From Schistosoma mansoni (taxonomy: Eukaryota; Platyhelminthes; Trematoda; Strigeidida; Schistosomatidae): a DNA stretch of 64,000 nt. Each line of letters starts with the position of its first letter. Position 1 is the first letter of the stretch. Shown here piece after piece: positions 12,465 through 24,429 of the stretch. The stretch lies in NCBI RefSeq assembly GCF_000237925.1, contig NC_031502.1:26169951-26233950 (forward strand), written 5' to 3'. The position numbers and the translations under genes were made by a program. Below the pieces are notes generated by a model. It was not told the DNA's origin. It worked only from the letters and a program-made list of their open reading frames with translations, and did no database searches.

Positions 12465-15224
12465 ATGTGTGTTATACGAATGCCCGTAGTCTTCGGAATA
12501 AGATGTCTGAACTAAGTTTGATGGTAGACGAATTAAATCCGGATATAATTGTTATCACCGAAACTTGGCTCACTGTAGATATAGACTGTTCTCCAGTCAT
12601 TTCAGGCTACATCTGTATCAGAAGTGATAGAGTTAGAAGTCGCAAGGGAGGAGGCATAATATTATATGTTAGGGACCACTTCCGCATAAACTCGATCATA
12701 TCGGAGGCGCATGTAAGTGGTACGTGTGAGGTAGTATGTTGTACAATAAGGTCTAGAAACGGGTTAGTGACGATAGGAGGAATATATCGTAGTCCGTGTT
12801 GTCTCGCTGACGACTTTATCTTAAGACACTTCTGTTCTTGGAGTAAAGCAGAATGTTGTCTCATCGTTGGAGACTTCAATGCACCCCATATAAACTGGAT
12901 AGAGCTCACGGCTCCAGGTGGGGGTTTCGATAGCGTCCTTCTGTCATCAATTATTCAATGTGCACTTGTACAATGTATCGTTAAGCCGACGCATATAGAC
13001 TTGGAACATAATCCGTCATTGATAGACCTTGTCCTCACATACCACTGTGAAGATATCGTCGACATTCAACACCTTCCCCCACTGGTGAATAGTGACCATG
13101 TCGTACTTTCCTTTAAGTTCCGGATATATGGTATAGAATTTGCATCTGCTCCACCCCGTCCTAATCTCTGAAGAGCTAATATTCCGGCAATCAGGGACTA
13201 TGCTATCTCGATTGACTGGTCGGTCGATGCTGATGGATCGATTGATGATGCATGGAATAGGTTTAAGTCTACGTTCGAATCCGTAACTCAACCGTTTATC
13301 CCATGGTCAGCACGTAAGCTATCATATTGCCCTCCATGGATTAATAAGGAAACCCGGAAGCTGTTGAAGCGTAGGAAACACTTCTGGGACTTATTCTTGT
13401 CAACAGGTCAGGCATCATTTAAGTGCGAATATAAAAAAATCCGGAATATATGTAAAAAGACCATAGCTAAATCCCGCACGGCTTACGAACGACAGTTGGC
13501 ATACGATAGCCGTAATTGTCCGAAGCGACTATTTTCGTACGTTAAAAGGTGGACGAAACGTAGTGATGGTATCCCCTCATTACTGTTAAAATTCAGCTTT
13601 ATTGGCTGAATCTGATCTAGCGAAAGCGGAGACATTTGCTAACTATTTCAGTGAAGTCTACTCTACGTGTAGTGTTACAACTACTTGTCCCGTTGACAAT
13701 GAGATACCAGCCATAGGACCTTTACACGTGACAGAGGATATTGTTCTTCCTTTGATAACTAACCTAAAACCTTGTAAGATACCGGGCCCCGATGGGTTAC
13801 ACCCACGTTTGCTGTCGTCGCTTGCGGACATTATCTCAAGACCGCTCACGATGCTCTTCAACATGTCCCTTTCACAGGCTCAACTACCTAGAGACTGGAA
13901 AGACGCCATAGTTAGTCCTATATTTAAGGATGGTCAGAGATGGATCGTATCTAACTACCGGCCTGTTAGCCTGACCAGTATAGTAGTTAAGTTACTTGAA
14001 AAATTAATTCGGGCTAAGCTACTGAGTCACATAGATTCGTACAATCTGTTAACTCCCGAGCAACATGGGTTTCGTAACAAGCATTCATGCTTGACTAACT
14101 TACTAATTGCGAGAGAAGATTGGACAGCTGCCCTAGACAACGGCCTGTCTGTCGACGTGATATTCATAGATTTTAGCAAAGCGTTTGATAAGGTTTCACA
14201 CTTCGGTCTTATGTAAAAGCTCTCGAGCTTTGGAATAACAGGTGCTATACAGGAATGGATAGGAAGCTTCTTATGTGACCGCAGACAGAGAGTAAGGGTC
14301 AATGGAACGCTATCCGAATGGAAACCGGTCAAAGGTGGTGTACCCCAAGGCACCATCTTAGGCCCTTTACTTTTCCTTCTGTATATTAATGAACTACCTT
14401 TATTACTTAAGTCGTCGACGATATTGTTTGCGGATGATGTTAAAATTTGGAGAACAATAAGAAATGAGACTGATCGTTGTTATCTGCAAGCAGATTTAGA
14501 CGAATTAGTTAGGTGGGCTCATGATTGGGGCCTGGAAGTTAATTCCAGGAAGAGCGCGTTCATGCACATCGGGCACGATATTAGTTACCACTATACCATT
14601 AATGGTACATCTCTGCCACGCGTTGAAGAGCACAAAGACTTAGGAGTAATTATAAGTCACGACTTGAAAACTACTACGCACTGCAATGCGGTTGCTTCCA
14701 AAGGCTATCGCGCGCTATGGTCGCTTCGCAGAGCATTTAAATGCTTTGACGAGGATATGTTTCGAATTTTATATCCCACCTATGTAAGGCCACACTTAGA
14801 ATACTGTATCCAAGCAGCTAGCCCTTGTCTGATAAAGGATGCTAAATCGCTTGAGCGTGTAGGGACAAAATTAGTAAAGGGTCTTTCTAAACTCCCTTAC
14901 GATGAGCGTTTAAAACGTCTAAACCTTTTCCCCTTATCTTATCGTAGTACGCGAGGTGACCTTATACTGGCATTTCGTATCTTTAATTATGATCTGGGTG
15001 TTAATATGTCTTATCTTTTTGCTCCCTCCAGCACTAATAATCTCCGAGGTCATAGCAAGAAGGTTCTGAAACCGCGATCTAATAAACTAAAGGTGGGGTC
15101 CCGTTTTTCTCATCGAGTGGTCAATGACTGGAACGCTTTACCAGAACAAGTGGTATCAGCACCATCAGTGAACATTTTCAAGAAGAAGCTGGACCTTCAC
15201 TGGAAGGAAATCTGTCAGGATTAA
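12404..15224 (+). pseudogene. CR1 ORF2: APE endonuclease and reverse transcriptase, broken
   Basis: Endonuclease motifs come first: VCYTNARSLRNKMSEL, IIVITETWL, GGGIILYVRDHF, GGIYRSP, IVGDFNAPHINW and NSDHVVLSF. Reverse-transcriptase motifs follow: PGPDGLHPRLLSSLADII, DWKDAIVSPIFKDG, NYRPVSLTSIVVKLLEKLI, IFIDFSKAFDKVSH, GTILGPLLFLLYINELP, FADDVKIW and a C-terminal stretch YVRPHLEYCIQAASP. Three lesions are visible: an in-frame stop at 13169-13171, a frameshift near 13595, and an in-frame stop at 14214-14216. Otherwise the text is well preserved up to the stop at 15222. The frame from 14217 to 14423 is open and joins the FADD part. Confidence 0.9.
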
Positions 15225-15253
15225 CACAGGTTCATCAACCTACTATCCTTATT

Positions 15254-15288
15254 ACTGAAGACTGAAAACTGAAGACTGAAGACTGAAA
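15254..15288 (+). repeat. 3'-terminal 7-bp tandem repeat of the CR1 element
   Basis: Five units of actgaag/actgaaa directly after a very short 3' UTR. Their position right after ORF2 marks the 3' end of the LINE. Confidence 0.85.
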
Positions 15289-15971
15289 GTTAAGTAGCCT
15301 ACAACAGAGGTTGAGGAGTTGTTTAAATGAGGTTCATAATGACAAGTATGGTATTCACTGGGAATTGGGTGTTTAGTATATGTTTGAGTGCCGGGACACG
15401 TGGATTAGGCGTGTAAGTGGAGTTGAATACAAGCACTGTGAAGAGAAATGGCCGAGAATTCTGCTTTCAGAACCTGTAGTGAGCAAGCTGAGTTGTGACA
15501 GAACGATTGCCTTAAGAGATTTGTTAACTGATGAGCTTGAATTCTGAAAGTATAAAATATTCTTCACTATTTGTAAAACTCGGCCCAACTCTTTCAACAT
15601 TTCTAATTTCCATTATCTTTATTTGTTTTTTTATATCACGCTCTGACCTTACTCAGTTTTAATGCACTTGTCGAACCGCTTATTTTTAACCTCAAGTCGT
15701 CTACAAGATTATTGGTTTCTGCTTTATACAGATATCCTGGATTATCTTCAGTGTATACCTGTGTATTTTGATTTTTTAGTGGTTTAATTCATTGTGTATT
15801 GATGTTACATTCTTTGTGACTGCTTAGAAGATGCCTGGATGTTACTCCTGTTATCTTTCAGACTAATTTAGTCTTTAAGTATATTGGAATACCCTACATA
15901 AAACGAAGTTTCAAGTAAACTATTATACTAACAGAAGGCACAAATCATTTTAAGACCAGGCCTCAAAGTAA
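15289..15971 (+). other. Region upstream of MOB2
   Basis: No coding frame recognised. The last bases before the MOB2 ATG read ttttaagaccag then gcctcaaagtaa, so a splice acceptor (5'-UTR intron or trans-splice site) may lie about 12 bases before the start codon. No TATA box was identified with confidence. Confidence 0.35.
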
Positions 15972-17006
15972 ATGGACTGGTTGATGGGGAAAGCTAGAGG
16001 GGTAAGTCGTGGCTTCATGCATACCCCTCCCAGCATCGTATCTTCCGCTGCAACAGAACCTATTCCCATTGTTCATCATAATCATTTTATCTCTCCGAAT
16101 GGCACTCCGCCACTAAGTACTAGCAGTGTAGGTGCTGAAACTGACAACAGACGTTCTCCTGTTCCTGTGAAAGAGTTTTCTGCAAATGAATCTCGTGGCG
16201 GCTCAGCTGTAAAGTTTCGCGCCCCTTCACCTCTGTCTGTAAACGCTCAAGTTTCTCAGGTGTCGAGCAAGTGTTCGCAATCACCTGGGGTGTCTGTAGA
16301 AACAGAAACTCACGCTGACCCAAAAATCCCAATGTACATGAAAAATGTTTATGTTTCCCAGCAATTACCCATATTTTTGGATTCATCTTATCCTGAGTTC
16401 TGTGATGTTGTAGAGCCATTTCCAGCTATGGATACAAATGAGTGGCTTGCTGCACACACGATTGCCTTATTTGACAATATTAGTATAATATATGACGCCA
16501 TATATGAGCTCTGCGGTTGCCGAAGCTTGTGGGAGTCTTTGGAAGATTCAGGGATCCACAACATCGTCTCCTCATTGTTACTGGAAATTTCAAATAGTTC
16601 TCTTGGTGTACAGAGCGAAGACGATCGCGGCAAAAAGAACAAAAGTCTCATTGCAGGCTCCATCTCACAATACAGTAGAATTTCAGCTCGTCAAGCTATT
16701 GATGGTGCTCTGTCTTCTTGCCATGACCTTATTCAATGCCCTCGTTTATTTCCTATACGAAATGGTGAACCATTTCCTCCTGATTTGCCTCAGTATGTTT
16801 CCGTTATATGCAAAAATATACTAGTCTGTATAGTTCATATGTATGTTGCACATTTTAGTCATCTAGACCAACTTGAGTTAATACCTCATATGAATACCCT
16901 AGCCAGACATTTCTTCGCATTTAGCAAGAGGTTTTCGCTTGTTGATGATAAACATTTGGATGCTTTGGCGTGTTTCAGTCATACAGCATTTAGTTCAAAT
17001 ACTTGA
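15972..17006 (+). CDS. MOB2: MOB2-type kinase activator, single coding exon
   Basis: MOB2 proteins bind the N-terminal regulatory region of NDR (STK38) kinases and modulate them. The 344-aa frame starts MDWLMGKARG, nearly the same as the start of vertebrate MOB2 (MDWLMGK). The MOB fold follows from about residue 130: TNEWLAAHTIALFDNISIIY (155-174), DDRGKKNK (217-224), ISARQAIDGALSSC (237-250), RLFPIRNGEPFPPDLP (258-273), ICKNILVCIVHMYVAHF (279-295) and IPHMNTLARHFFAFSKRFSL (304-323). His289 and His294 match the two zinc-binding histidines. The cysteine pair differs: ELCGC (Cys181, Cys183) stands where MOB2 usually has C-x4-C. A low-complexity stretch of about 110 residues separates the MOB2 start from the fold, far longer than in vertebrates. 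An AATAAA at 17106-17111 lies about 100 bases after the stop. Confidence 0.88.
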   Translation: MDWLMGKARGVSRGFMHTPPSIVSSAATEPIPIVHHNHFISPNGTPPLSTSSVGAETDNRRSPVPVKEFSANESRGGSAVKFRAPSPLSVNAQVSQVSSKCSQSPGVSVETETHADPKIPMYMKNVYVSQQLPIFLDSSYPEFCDVVEPFPAMDTNEWLAAHTIALFDNISIIYDAIYELCGCRSLWESLEDSGIHNIVSSLLLEISNSSLGVQSEDDRGKKNKSLIAGSISQYSRISARQAIDGALSSCHDLIQCPRLFPIRNGEPFPPDLPQYVSVICKNILVCIVHMYVAHFSHLDQLELIPHMNTLARHFFAFSKRFSLVDDKHLDALACFSHTAFSSNT

Positions 17007-20000
17007 GTGGTGTCGTTACGGGCATCATAAAAGTGCATTTCAAATAGAATCCCCACATGTGCAGTTGGTCGTCTTTCGTGTGGCGTCGATATCACTGTCG
17101 TTATAAATAAATTTCGAATAACAAACTGCACTATGCAGAGCGATTCTGGACCCTTTTATGTGCTACATCTTTATAGAGAACTCCGTCCCACTATTTATTG
17201 TATTGCATTGTCTTGTAATAATACTGTCCTGGTCCTCAAGGCATGTTCGTTGTTTTTTTCATTCCACTAAAAGAAAGTCTATTTTAGTTCATGGCACTAA
17301 TTCCTAGTTGTGTGTTCATTCTTTTTAAGTTGTAAATGAATCATTGATTTTGTGTAATGAATGTAAAATAATAGTTGGATTTCTAATTACCCGTCACCAA
17401 ACACCTACATTGATGTGTAATGTCATTGGATAACTTGTACATTTCTCGTTGCTTTTTAAAGGCTTCGTTTCATTTTAATTCGGTTATATTTGCTTTGGCT
17501 TGGATTTTTAGCAATATTGGACTGGTTATGAAATGTAATTCTACTCAATTGTACTGTTTTGTAGCTTCTCGTATGATCTTACTTGGAAATTTCTAATGCA
17601 TGAAGTCATGTCGACTCAAAATACAGGTTGTTATATGTGTCTTTGAGTTTATTGTCTTAGAGAGGAGATGCTTTTTAATTATCCAAACCAAAGAAGCTGA
17701 AATGCGGTTTGTGCTTACATTTCAATTCTTGAACATACGCTCTAAGTAAATATGTATTTTCGATGCTATTCCACTATGCTTTGCAATCGTGATTATATAT
17801 TCTTAATGTTCATCAACGTTTGTATGACTTTTCGTAACTATTGTCATCTTCAAAATCATGTGCTTGTATTGTAATCGTAACGATTCTGCGTAGTTTCCGA
17901 TAGTCAAGCCTAATGAAAAATTACCGGAAATATTTGTATGCTTGAGCTATATTCTACAGTGCTTTGAAATTTCATTAGCTAACCATCGTTCCACCGCTTC
18001 ATAACGGCAACTCTATTCGAGTGATTCAGACTTTAAGTAACATGCGAACAAAGAGTATTTCAACTAGTTGTTGATCAACAATAAACTGTACAATATGCAA
18101 ACATTGTCTCAGTTTTGTCTGATGCTAGGGTGTCAATGATGAGAATTTCTCACAAAGAGTTTTGACCATGTTCAAACTTGTGATACAGTGATATATACCG
18201 TTTAATTGTAGTCATTATTAGTCGATGTATTTCTATCAGTCAGCTACAACATAGAGACCCTCAATGCAATAATCATTTGCCTGTTTGTCCACCGGTTTAT
18301 TATGTCCAATTCGGGCTTCTCGAGCCACAGTATTATCTAATAGTTGGTTACCACGACTCTGTAACCACACACAACATTCTTCTGTCTCTGAGCCCCATGC
18401 TTTCAAGGATCACAGATACCACTTGAAACAAGTAAAGTGGGATTAAAACCAGTTGCTCTGATTTTAGTTGTCGAGATCTTTAGCCAGCGTTCTTAAACTA
18501 CAGTAGTTACAGCACTAGTGAATCAGTAGCCTGGTCCTTGACAGTTAGTTGTATAGGTCATGTCCCAGTGTGAACTCTATTTTGGATTCTTCTAGGAAGA
18601 TTTGTTGTGCAATTTAATTCCCTCAAACTAATTTGTTGTTAGTCTTAATATTGAATTGAAAAAAATGACAAGCTACAGTAGAAAAAGTTTATTCCGTCGT
18701 AATTTTTGAGTAAACCTGACATTTTTCGTCCAAATCTAGTTATTTTACCTGAACCAAATAGTTTCCATGGCGCAATGGTTTGATAGACAAAGTGTCGGTT
18801 GTGTACATAGTTGTTAGTTTTTCTATGTAAGCTCATCAATAGTTTATGATGCACGTGGGGCATATTTGCGAAGTAAACTTTGTGACGGCTGCTGTTCACT
18901 GATGGTTCACAGTCTTCCGAATGTACCTGTCTTTACAGCCGACGTCCATCGGCTGTACTATATCCCTATACACAATCTTTCTTTTATATATTACTATCAT
19001 TGAAGTGACTACTCATATCATATTGTGCTAATAAGGTGTGGCAACTTGGAACAATACCCATATGTGCCTGGTCCTACGTTGTAGCTGACTGACTCATCGA
19101 TAGCGAAGGTATAGAGAGTACAGATGGTTTTTAGCATCAAGAGCTTTTAGCGTGGTTTGGCGTGTTGCTGTGAGCCTTAAACATCAGGTTGAGTAGGTGA
19201 GATGACAATGCTCATACTTTATTTCTGCCTAAGGCTAGTGCTGATGAAGTTGAGGTGTCTCTATCTGTCTTCATAGAATGGACCAGAGAAAACTTTTGCC
19301 ATTATTATCCACCACCGCTGAACCAGTTCTGGAATATCCACCTGATATTTGAAACAAGAACTCACTGCTTACTTCTCATATTTCAAATGCTCCCTCACAA
19401 AAATCGAGTATAATACATCCAACATTTCCTTAGTCCAAATGATGAAATGACACACGACTAGACTACTAGATGGTTAAGCTTCGGGCAGCGGTAACCTTGC
19501 AGTCACTCGTTATCCATATGACTGGTATAACGCCGCGTTGTTAATCTGCTACACAAAAATACAGGAATAAAGAATTAGTATTTGGGTAAGACATGCGCAA
19601 TCAGTCGATATTTTAAAGGTTGTTTGCGAATCAGGTTGGATAAAACTCGGTTTTGCCGTTTTATTGCTATTAACACTGATTAAAAACGTGTTAGGGAATT
19701 GCGTGGAAAGCTAATTCGGAAACTACTTTTGAGGGAATCTGTTTGTTTATTAAAATAATGGCTGGTAGTATTTTCATTTTGTTCTAATCGTGGACTTTCA
19801 CATAAATTATTAACTGTTGCAATGATTTTCGCCATTTATAGATTGCAGTCGGTTATATACCTGTTATTTAACTACATCACGAATGCCGTAACTGTATACC
19901 TACTGAAATTTATTATTTATCATGCCTCGTGGTCTTCCATCTTATTGAATTATTCACTTGAGATTTTAAGTTCGAAAAATGCAAGATACTTAGTTGGTTC

Positions 20001-21035
20001 TTTTATTGTTCGGGTCGGTGGTCTGTGAATGGGTAGATTTTGCCTGGATATTCGATTGCCAATCCATACAGAGGCTGGATTAGTTGGTTTAGAGGTTTTA
20101 GCGTAGGTGAGTTACAAGCAGAATTCCGTTGAAAAATTTGGATATGTATGTTAGTATTACTAAGTAAATCTATGACAAAAAACAAAGCATTCTAAGTGGG
20201 ACAGACCCTGAGAGTATGCAGTGTTACTTGGTGGAATACTATCACATTGAAGAACTTCATAGGAAGTTGTGGAAATGCGATGCTCAACCTTATCGACCGG
20301 TTTGTAGGCTTATATTGATCCAATACGAGTAGGTGCACATTTGTAACACTTTCATATCTATAAACAATCATTATGAGTGAACAAAATGGAAAATAATTGA
20401 AGTGACTCTCACGTAAAATTAATGTCTATTTTTCGGATTGCAATTTATCCGATTACATACTAACTTCAAGTAAATTGTCAAGATGTACTAGAGAACTGTT
20501 TCATCTTAATCTAGGACTCACCAGTGGTACAAACGACCTCGGAAACAAATAAGAACAGGACAAATAAGTCTTGCTTCGAGTGCGTTGCATTAAAACCACG
20601 AAGTCAACCCGAATATTCTTAGATCCAACATTCTTCATCACATTCAATTCATTATATATTCAACAATATCACGTCATCTAGGTTTTCCCGATTTATACCT
20701 ATATTAAATCAAGAAAAGATCTGATTTCTGGACGATTCACTACCGTCTCTTGGTCTTTATCTAATACTAACTCATGAGTTTTACCTAAGGATTTACTTGA
20801 TCTGATAGCTAACTTCATCTCAGTTCTAAATTCACCACCGCTATTTAACCATAAACTTTTCTCAGAAAAAATATTCATGTATGTTGGTTTCGTTTTCAAC
20901 TGCACCTAAATGGTACTTATGTGGAACATTTGGTGTAAATTATTGTTAAACAAGTTTGTTGGAATGGGGTTTTCACAACAGCATTGGGTAATGGATGCAT
21001 ATTATCAATAATCGACTGAAGTTAAGAATGAAAAT
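17007..21035. other. Long gene-free stretch after MOB2
   Basis: The first part is probably the MOB2 3' UTR, with an AATAAA at 17106. The rest is AT-rich with no frame that resembles a protein. A ctgactgactc near 19085 looks like the tail used by RTE elements here, but nothing upstream of it aligns. Confidence 0.45.
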
Positions 21036-21110
21036 CTCTGGATACCAGTTTAGTGGTCCGAGGGTCAGGCGCTATCCGCGAGGTAAAAATGTCATGAGTT
21101 TAACCACTTA
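21036..21110 (+). mobile_element. Fragment of tRNA-like head of hammerhead SINE
   Basis: The text ccagtttagtggtccgaggg followed by gcgctatccgcgaggt and atgagtttaacc matches the A-box to B-box part of the SINE at 38.3 kb (ccagctcagtggtctagagg). The ribozyme half is not seen after it, so this is a truncated copy. Confidence 0.5.
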
Positions 21111-21629
21111 TAGAACTAATTTCCAATGGTTGTATAACTAAGTCTTTTCGCGATATGAAATTTCAAATTCAAGAATCTCTAAAACCTCATGCTAGTAGCT
21201 GCATCTATTTTTCAATAATTAGCTGATCATAAAAGTGTTTATTATCTCATTATTACTTATTAAGTCGAAATGTAGTCTACTGAATAGTGTGAATTTTTAT
21301 TACAGAAACGTAATGGATGACCAATCTAAAGCCGGATTTTTGTGTTATCCATTTGTCAACCCAGCGATTCCAGAAACTGTTTAGATTAGACTCATGGAAT
21401 TGATTTAATTACATTCCAAGAAAGTAATTTAGTATACTTATCGAACTTATATATATCACTATAATTATCAAAGCACCAATTTATTAGTTCATAATAATCC
21501 AAATTGATGCAAAATTGCAGTTTTGTTTGTAGTATTTTTTCTTTGTAATCCCTGTAGAAAAAAATTAAATCCAACCACAAAGTTTAAAGATGGTTAATAT
21601 CATTGGCTGGATTTCGTTAAACGAAAACT

Positions 21630-21790
21630 GTGAACCGAAGAGTACTGAACGACTGTTTCGTTCAGGTACGGAGACTCATGAATGCGCCTGTAAACTCAAT
21701 AAGGTTAGAACTCTAGTACTGAAGTCTCACACCGTGCGCGTTACCTTAAGAGTACCTAGTTAGTAATCAACAGTTCACATCCCCGATTTC
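21630..21790 (-). mobile_element. Decayed hammerhead SINE, minus strand
   Basis: Read on the minus strand this aligns with the SINE at 38.3 kb. It has an A-box-like start (ctaactaggtactcttaagg), a cgcgcacggtgtgagactt stretch, a ggcgcattcatgag block, then gaacgaaacagtcgttcagt. The GAAAC half of the hammerhead core survives. The CTGANGA half has decayed, so no activity is expected. Confidence 0.6.
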
Positions 21791-22672
21791 AGCCGTTATC
21801 TAGCTAAATTCATTCAAACTGCTTTCTCTAAGTTGGTGGTTTGATCGTGAAGCTTCCATGTAAATTTTGTGCTAATGGCGTTTAGCAAGACGATAAAAGC
21901 ATGTTTAAACCACGTAGTACGGAGGACAGAATTTGAACGAAACCATCTCTCTAAACTGCATATTTTCCCATTCATCCCTTACTGAAGTCAATTTATGACG
22001 AACCACCTTCAGTGTGAACAATTTCCGTATGTTTACCATGCTAATTATAAAGATTGTTATAGTGTATTTATATTTACCCTCTAGATTCTATCATTTTTAT
22101 TCCTACTCTATTGTTGGACATCCCATGCTTTCCAAGGGTTTTCCTGTAGCACACCCAGCTATCACTTCTCATCCCATTCAAAATAGAAATGAATTATCTG
22201 TAAATGAATATATTTTTATTCAGGTGAAATTAATACTACTGTCCATGATACGTCTCATCTTATGATTATTGAACCATCGTTTATAAAAACGACCATGCTA
22301 TATCTAACATGACATTTACTACATATGGAAACTGATAATTAACTGCCAAAATAATCACATCTGTGTGAGTACTTGTTGAGTTCTGCAGTTCTATTCAGTT
22401 ACTAATGTAATCTTCCGAAAGCCTAACCATCTCACTCTGAGGATGAAGATTCCGTGAAAAGCTCTGTTGCCAAGTCCGAATAATCATCTTTTCACTCATG
22501 CAGTAACCTTGTTTAGGTAAATCGCTCGCCTATCCAAAACGATCCTCACACGTCTGCATCTGTTATCGTGTTCCCTTGCAACATCTTTTATGGTTTTCTC
22601 GGCATAATAATTATCTCTAGCACAAAATGTATCACTTACTTTGGATTCTTCCGGATCAGTCGCGATGGGGCA

Positions 22673-22674
<2 letters not shown>

Positions 22675-22712
<38 letters not shown>
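22675..22712. repeat. (TA)n microsatellite
   Basis: About 38 bp of pure TA dinucleotides. Confidence 0.97.
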
Positions 22713-22713
<1 letters not shown>

Positions 22714-23894
22714 TGATGTGGATATGCTCAGAACGTTTTCTGTTTGCCTGAGTATTATGTAGGGGTTTGTAATATCATTTATTATTTTCTGTACAATTCA
22801 TACATAGCACTGATATAAACTGAACATTAATTATTGACATTAGCATTTATGGTTTGTAACACAAAGTACTTAGTGTCAGACACAATGAAGTTGAACAAAT
22901 CGTCCTCAATTTTTTCATCGACAATTTATGTATAACACATATAATACTAGTATAATGTGAAACAAAAACTGTTCTGTCTGTTTATATACACATTAGCAAG
23001 TGTTTTATCTAAAATTATTGATCTAATGGATACAATATTAATGTGTATTTCTATGTTTCAGTTTAAGTTAGTAATAAATAAAGGAATTCAACCTTCGAAC
23101 AAGGCACTAGTTATGTAACGACTATTAAAATTTTGTAGTTTATATCACGAACTAATTCAGGTCAGAAAATCGCAGGTGACTAGAAATCACTGGGCGTTAG
23201 TTTCATCATATTATTGGATTCCTCAGCAGTGAACACTACCTTACGAAGTGCCGTGCACAAGATCTTCAAACTTCGGTAAGGCCTTATTTTTAAATGTTCA
23301 CTTTCAAATAGTGACAATCGTTCAGTGTTTCCAGGTTTTCATTGATCGTCTAACCTAGGTCAGTCAGTGATTTAAACTATTAGTTCAACAGTTTACGCAA
23401 GGCTTTTTATAACTTATTTATCTCAACACATTGTGTCGAATTCTGGCGAAAGAAAGCTTTGAAATATAAATTAAAAATCAACACTTTATTAAAATTCATT
23501 TTAAAATGCAAGCTTATTAATGTGAAACACTAAATACGGGCAAATTCTCTGTAACAGGAAAAGAAAACACAATACTCTAAGTCATCCAATTAATCATTGT
23601 GTAAAGATAATCAAAATAAAACTACAATTATTCCGTACGATTTTTTGTATCTATCACTGAAATGTATCTGACTTTGATGTAAAAACTTTTGAAAAACCTA
23701 TAATAAAAGGTCCAGATTTCAAGCAGGCGCTTTTTAGACAACTATAGTTGCATTACTAATCCATGGAGTAATTTACTTAGTATGTATATCATATAACTTG
23801 ACCAAATGTAAATTATGGTTCCTGATGATTTAAGTATAATCAGTGATTACCATTCACAGATATTACTCATCTTTTTTAAGAAGAGTTGAGTAGT
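22713..23894. other. Intergenic, nothing recognised
   Basis: AT-rich, no coding frame or RNA gene supported. Confidence 0.45.
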
Positions 23895-24075
23895 GGTCAG
23901 TAGTAGAGTCTAAAGTGTGAATTTCGTCCCATTTAGGCCATATCATTCAAATATGTCCAGATCCCAGTGTTGATTTTCATTCTGATAATCGAATACAGTA
24001 GCGTTCGTTTCAAATACGAATGAGTTATCCATCTAGCTACTAAACCCAGATACCCAATGGCTTGTGAAACAGGTA
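23895..24075 (-). mobile_element. Decayed hammerhead SINE, minus strand
   Basis: On the minus strand ccattgggtatctgggttta then gtagctagatggataactc corresponds to the tRNA-like head of the SINE family. Further on, ggatctggacatatttgaat, atatggcc and aaatgggacgaaat correspond to the ribozyme half. The core is damaged. It lies directly beside the inverted-repeat element at 24084. Confidence 0.5.
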
Positions 24076-24083
24076 TGGGTTAT

Positions 24084-24429
24084 AATTCAGTTGTAAGGGT
24101 TTGGATCCGCCCGTTGTTGGTGTTACGAAATGCTATTGATCAGTCTTTTTTGACAAATATGCATCCTGAACGGATACATTTATCAGTCATCGGTAGTTTT
24201 TAAAAGTTGACGTCTGAAGTGAAAGAAAATGGGTTTGAGTCACAAAGTGAACATCAACACTTGGATGCAGGTTTATACGATTGACGAGTCCCAAGGAGGT
24301 AGGAACGCATGTCCTGGTTCCTAATGCTTGACCACTGCGTCCGCTTAGGACGCTTATGCTAAGGGAGAGCGATCAACTGCAGTCCGTAACACCAACATTG
24401 GAAAGATTCAAACTCTTGCAACTGAATAA
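24084..24429 (+). mobile_element. Terminal-inverted-repeat element carrying a hammerhead motif
   Basis: The two ends are inverted copies over about 45-60 bp. The left end holds ttcagttgtaagggtttg and ttgttggtgttacg; the right end, reverse-complemented, holds ttcagttgcaagagtttg and atgttggtgttacg. The 346-bp unit has no coding frame. In its right half lies a hammerhead-SINE type segment (24242-24340) with ttggatgcagg, ttgacgagtcccaagg and ggaacgcatgtcctggttcc. It could be a MITE-like element that captured a hammerhead SINE, or a fold-back arrangement of SINE pieces. Confidence 0.6.
24262..24330 (+). ncRNA. Hammerhead ribozyme motif, slightly altered core
   Basis: The segment contains ttgacgagtccc, then aggtaggaacgcatgtcctg and gttcc. 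It aligns well with the schistosome satellite hammerhead (CUGAUGAGUCCC ... GGACGAAACGC). The core has T for C at the first CUGANGA position and GGAAC instead of GAAAC, so cleavage is doubtful. Confidence 0.55.

Larger units (their letters stand above)
11178..15288 (+). mobile_element. CR1-clade LINE, fairly young, ends in 7-bp repeats
   Basis: The element has an ORF1 with a PHD-type zinc finger, an ORF2 with an APE-type endonuclease and reverse transcriptase, and a very short 3' UTR. It ends in five 7-bp units (actgaag or actgaaa, 15254-15288). Short terminal tandem repeats instead of poly(A) and a PHD finger in ORF1 are known CR1-clade traits. Coding density is high and only three lesions are seen in ORF2, so the copy is much younger than its neighbours at 4.1-8.0 and 8.2-10.3 kb. 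I could not find the target-site duplication, so the 5' end is open. Confidence 0.92.
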
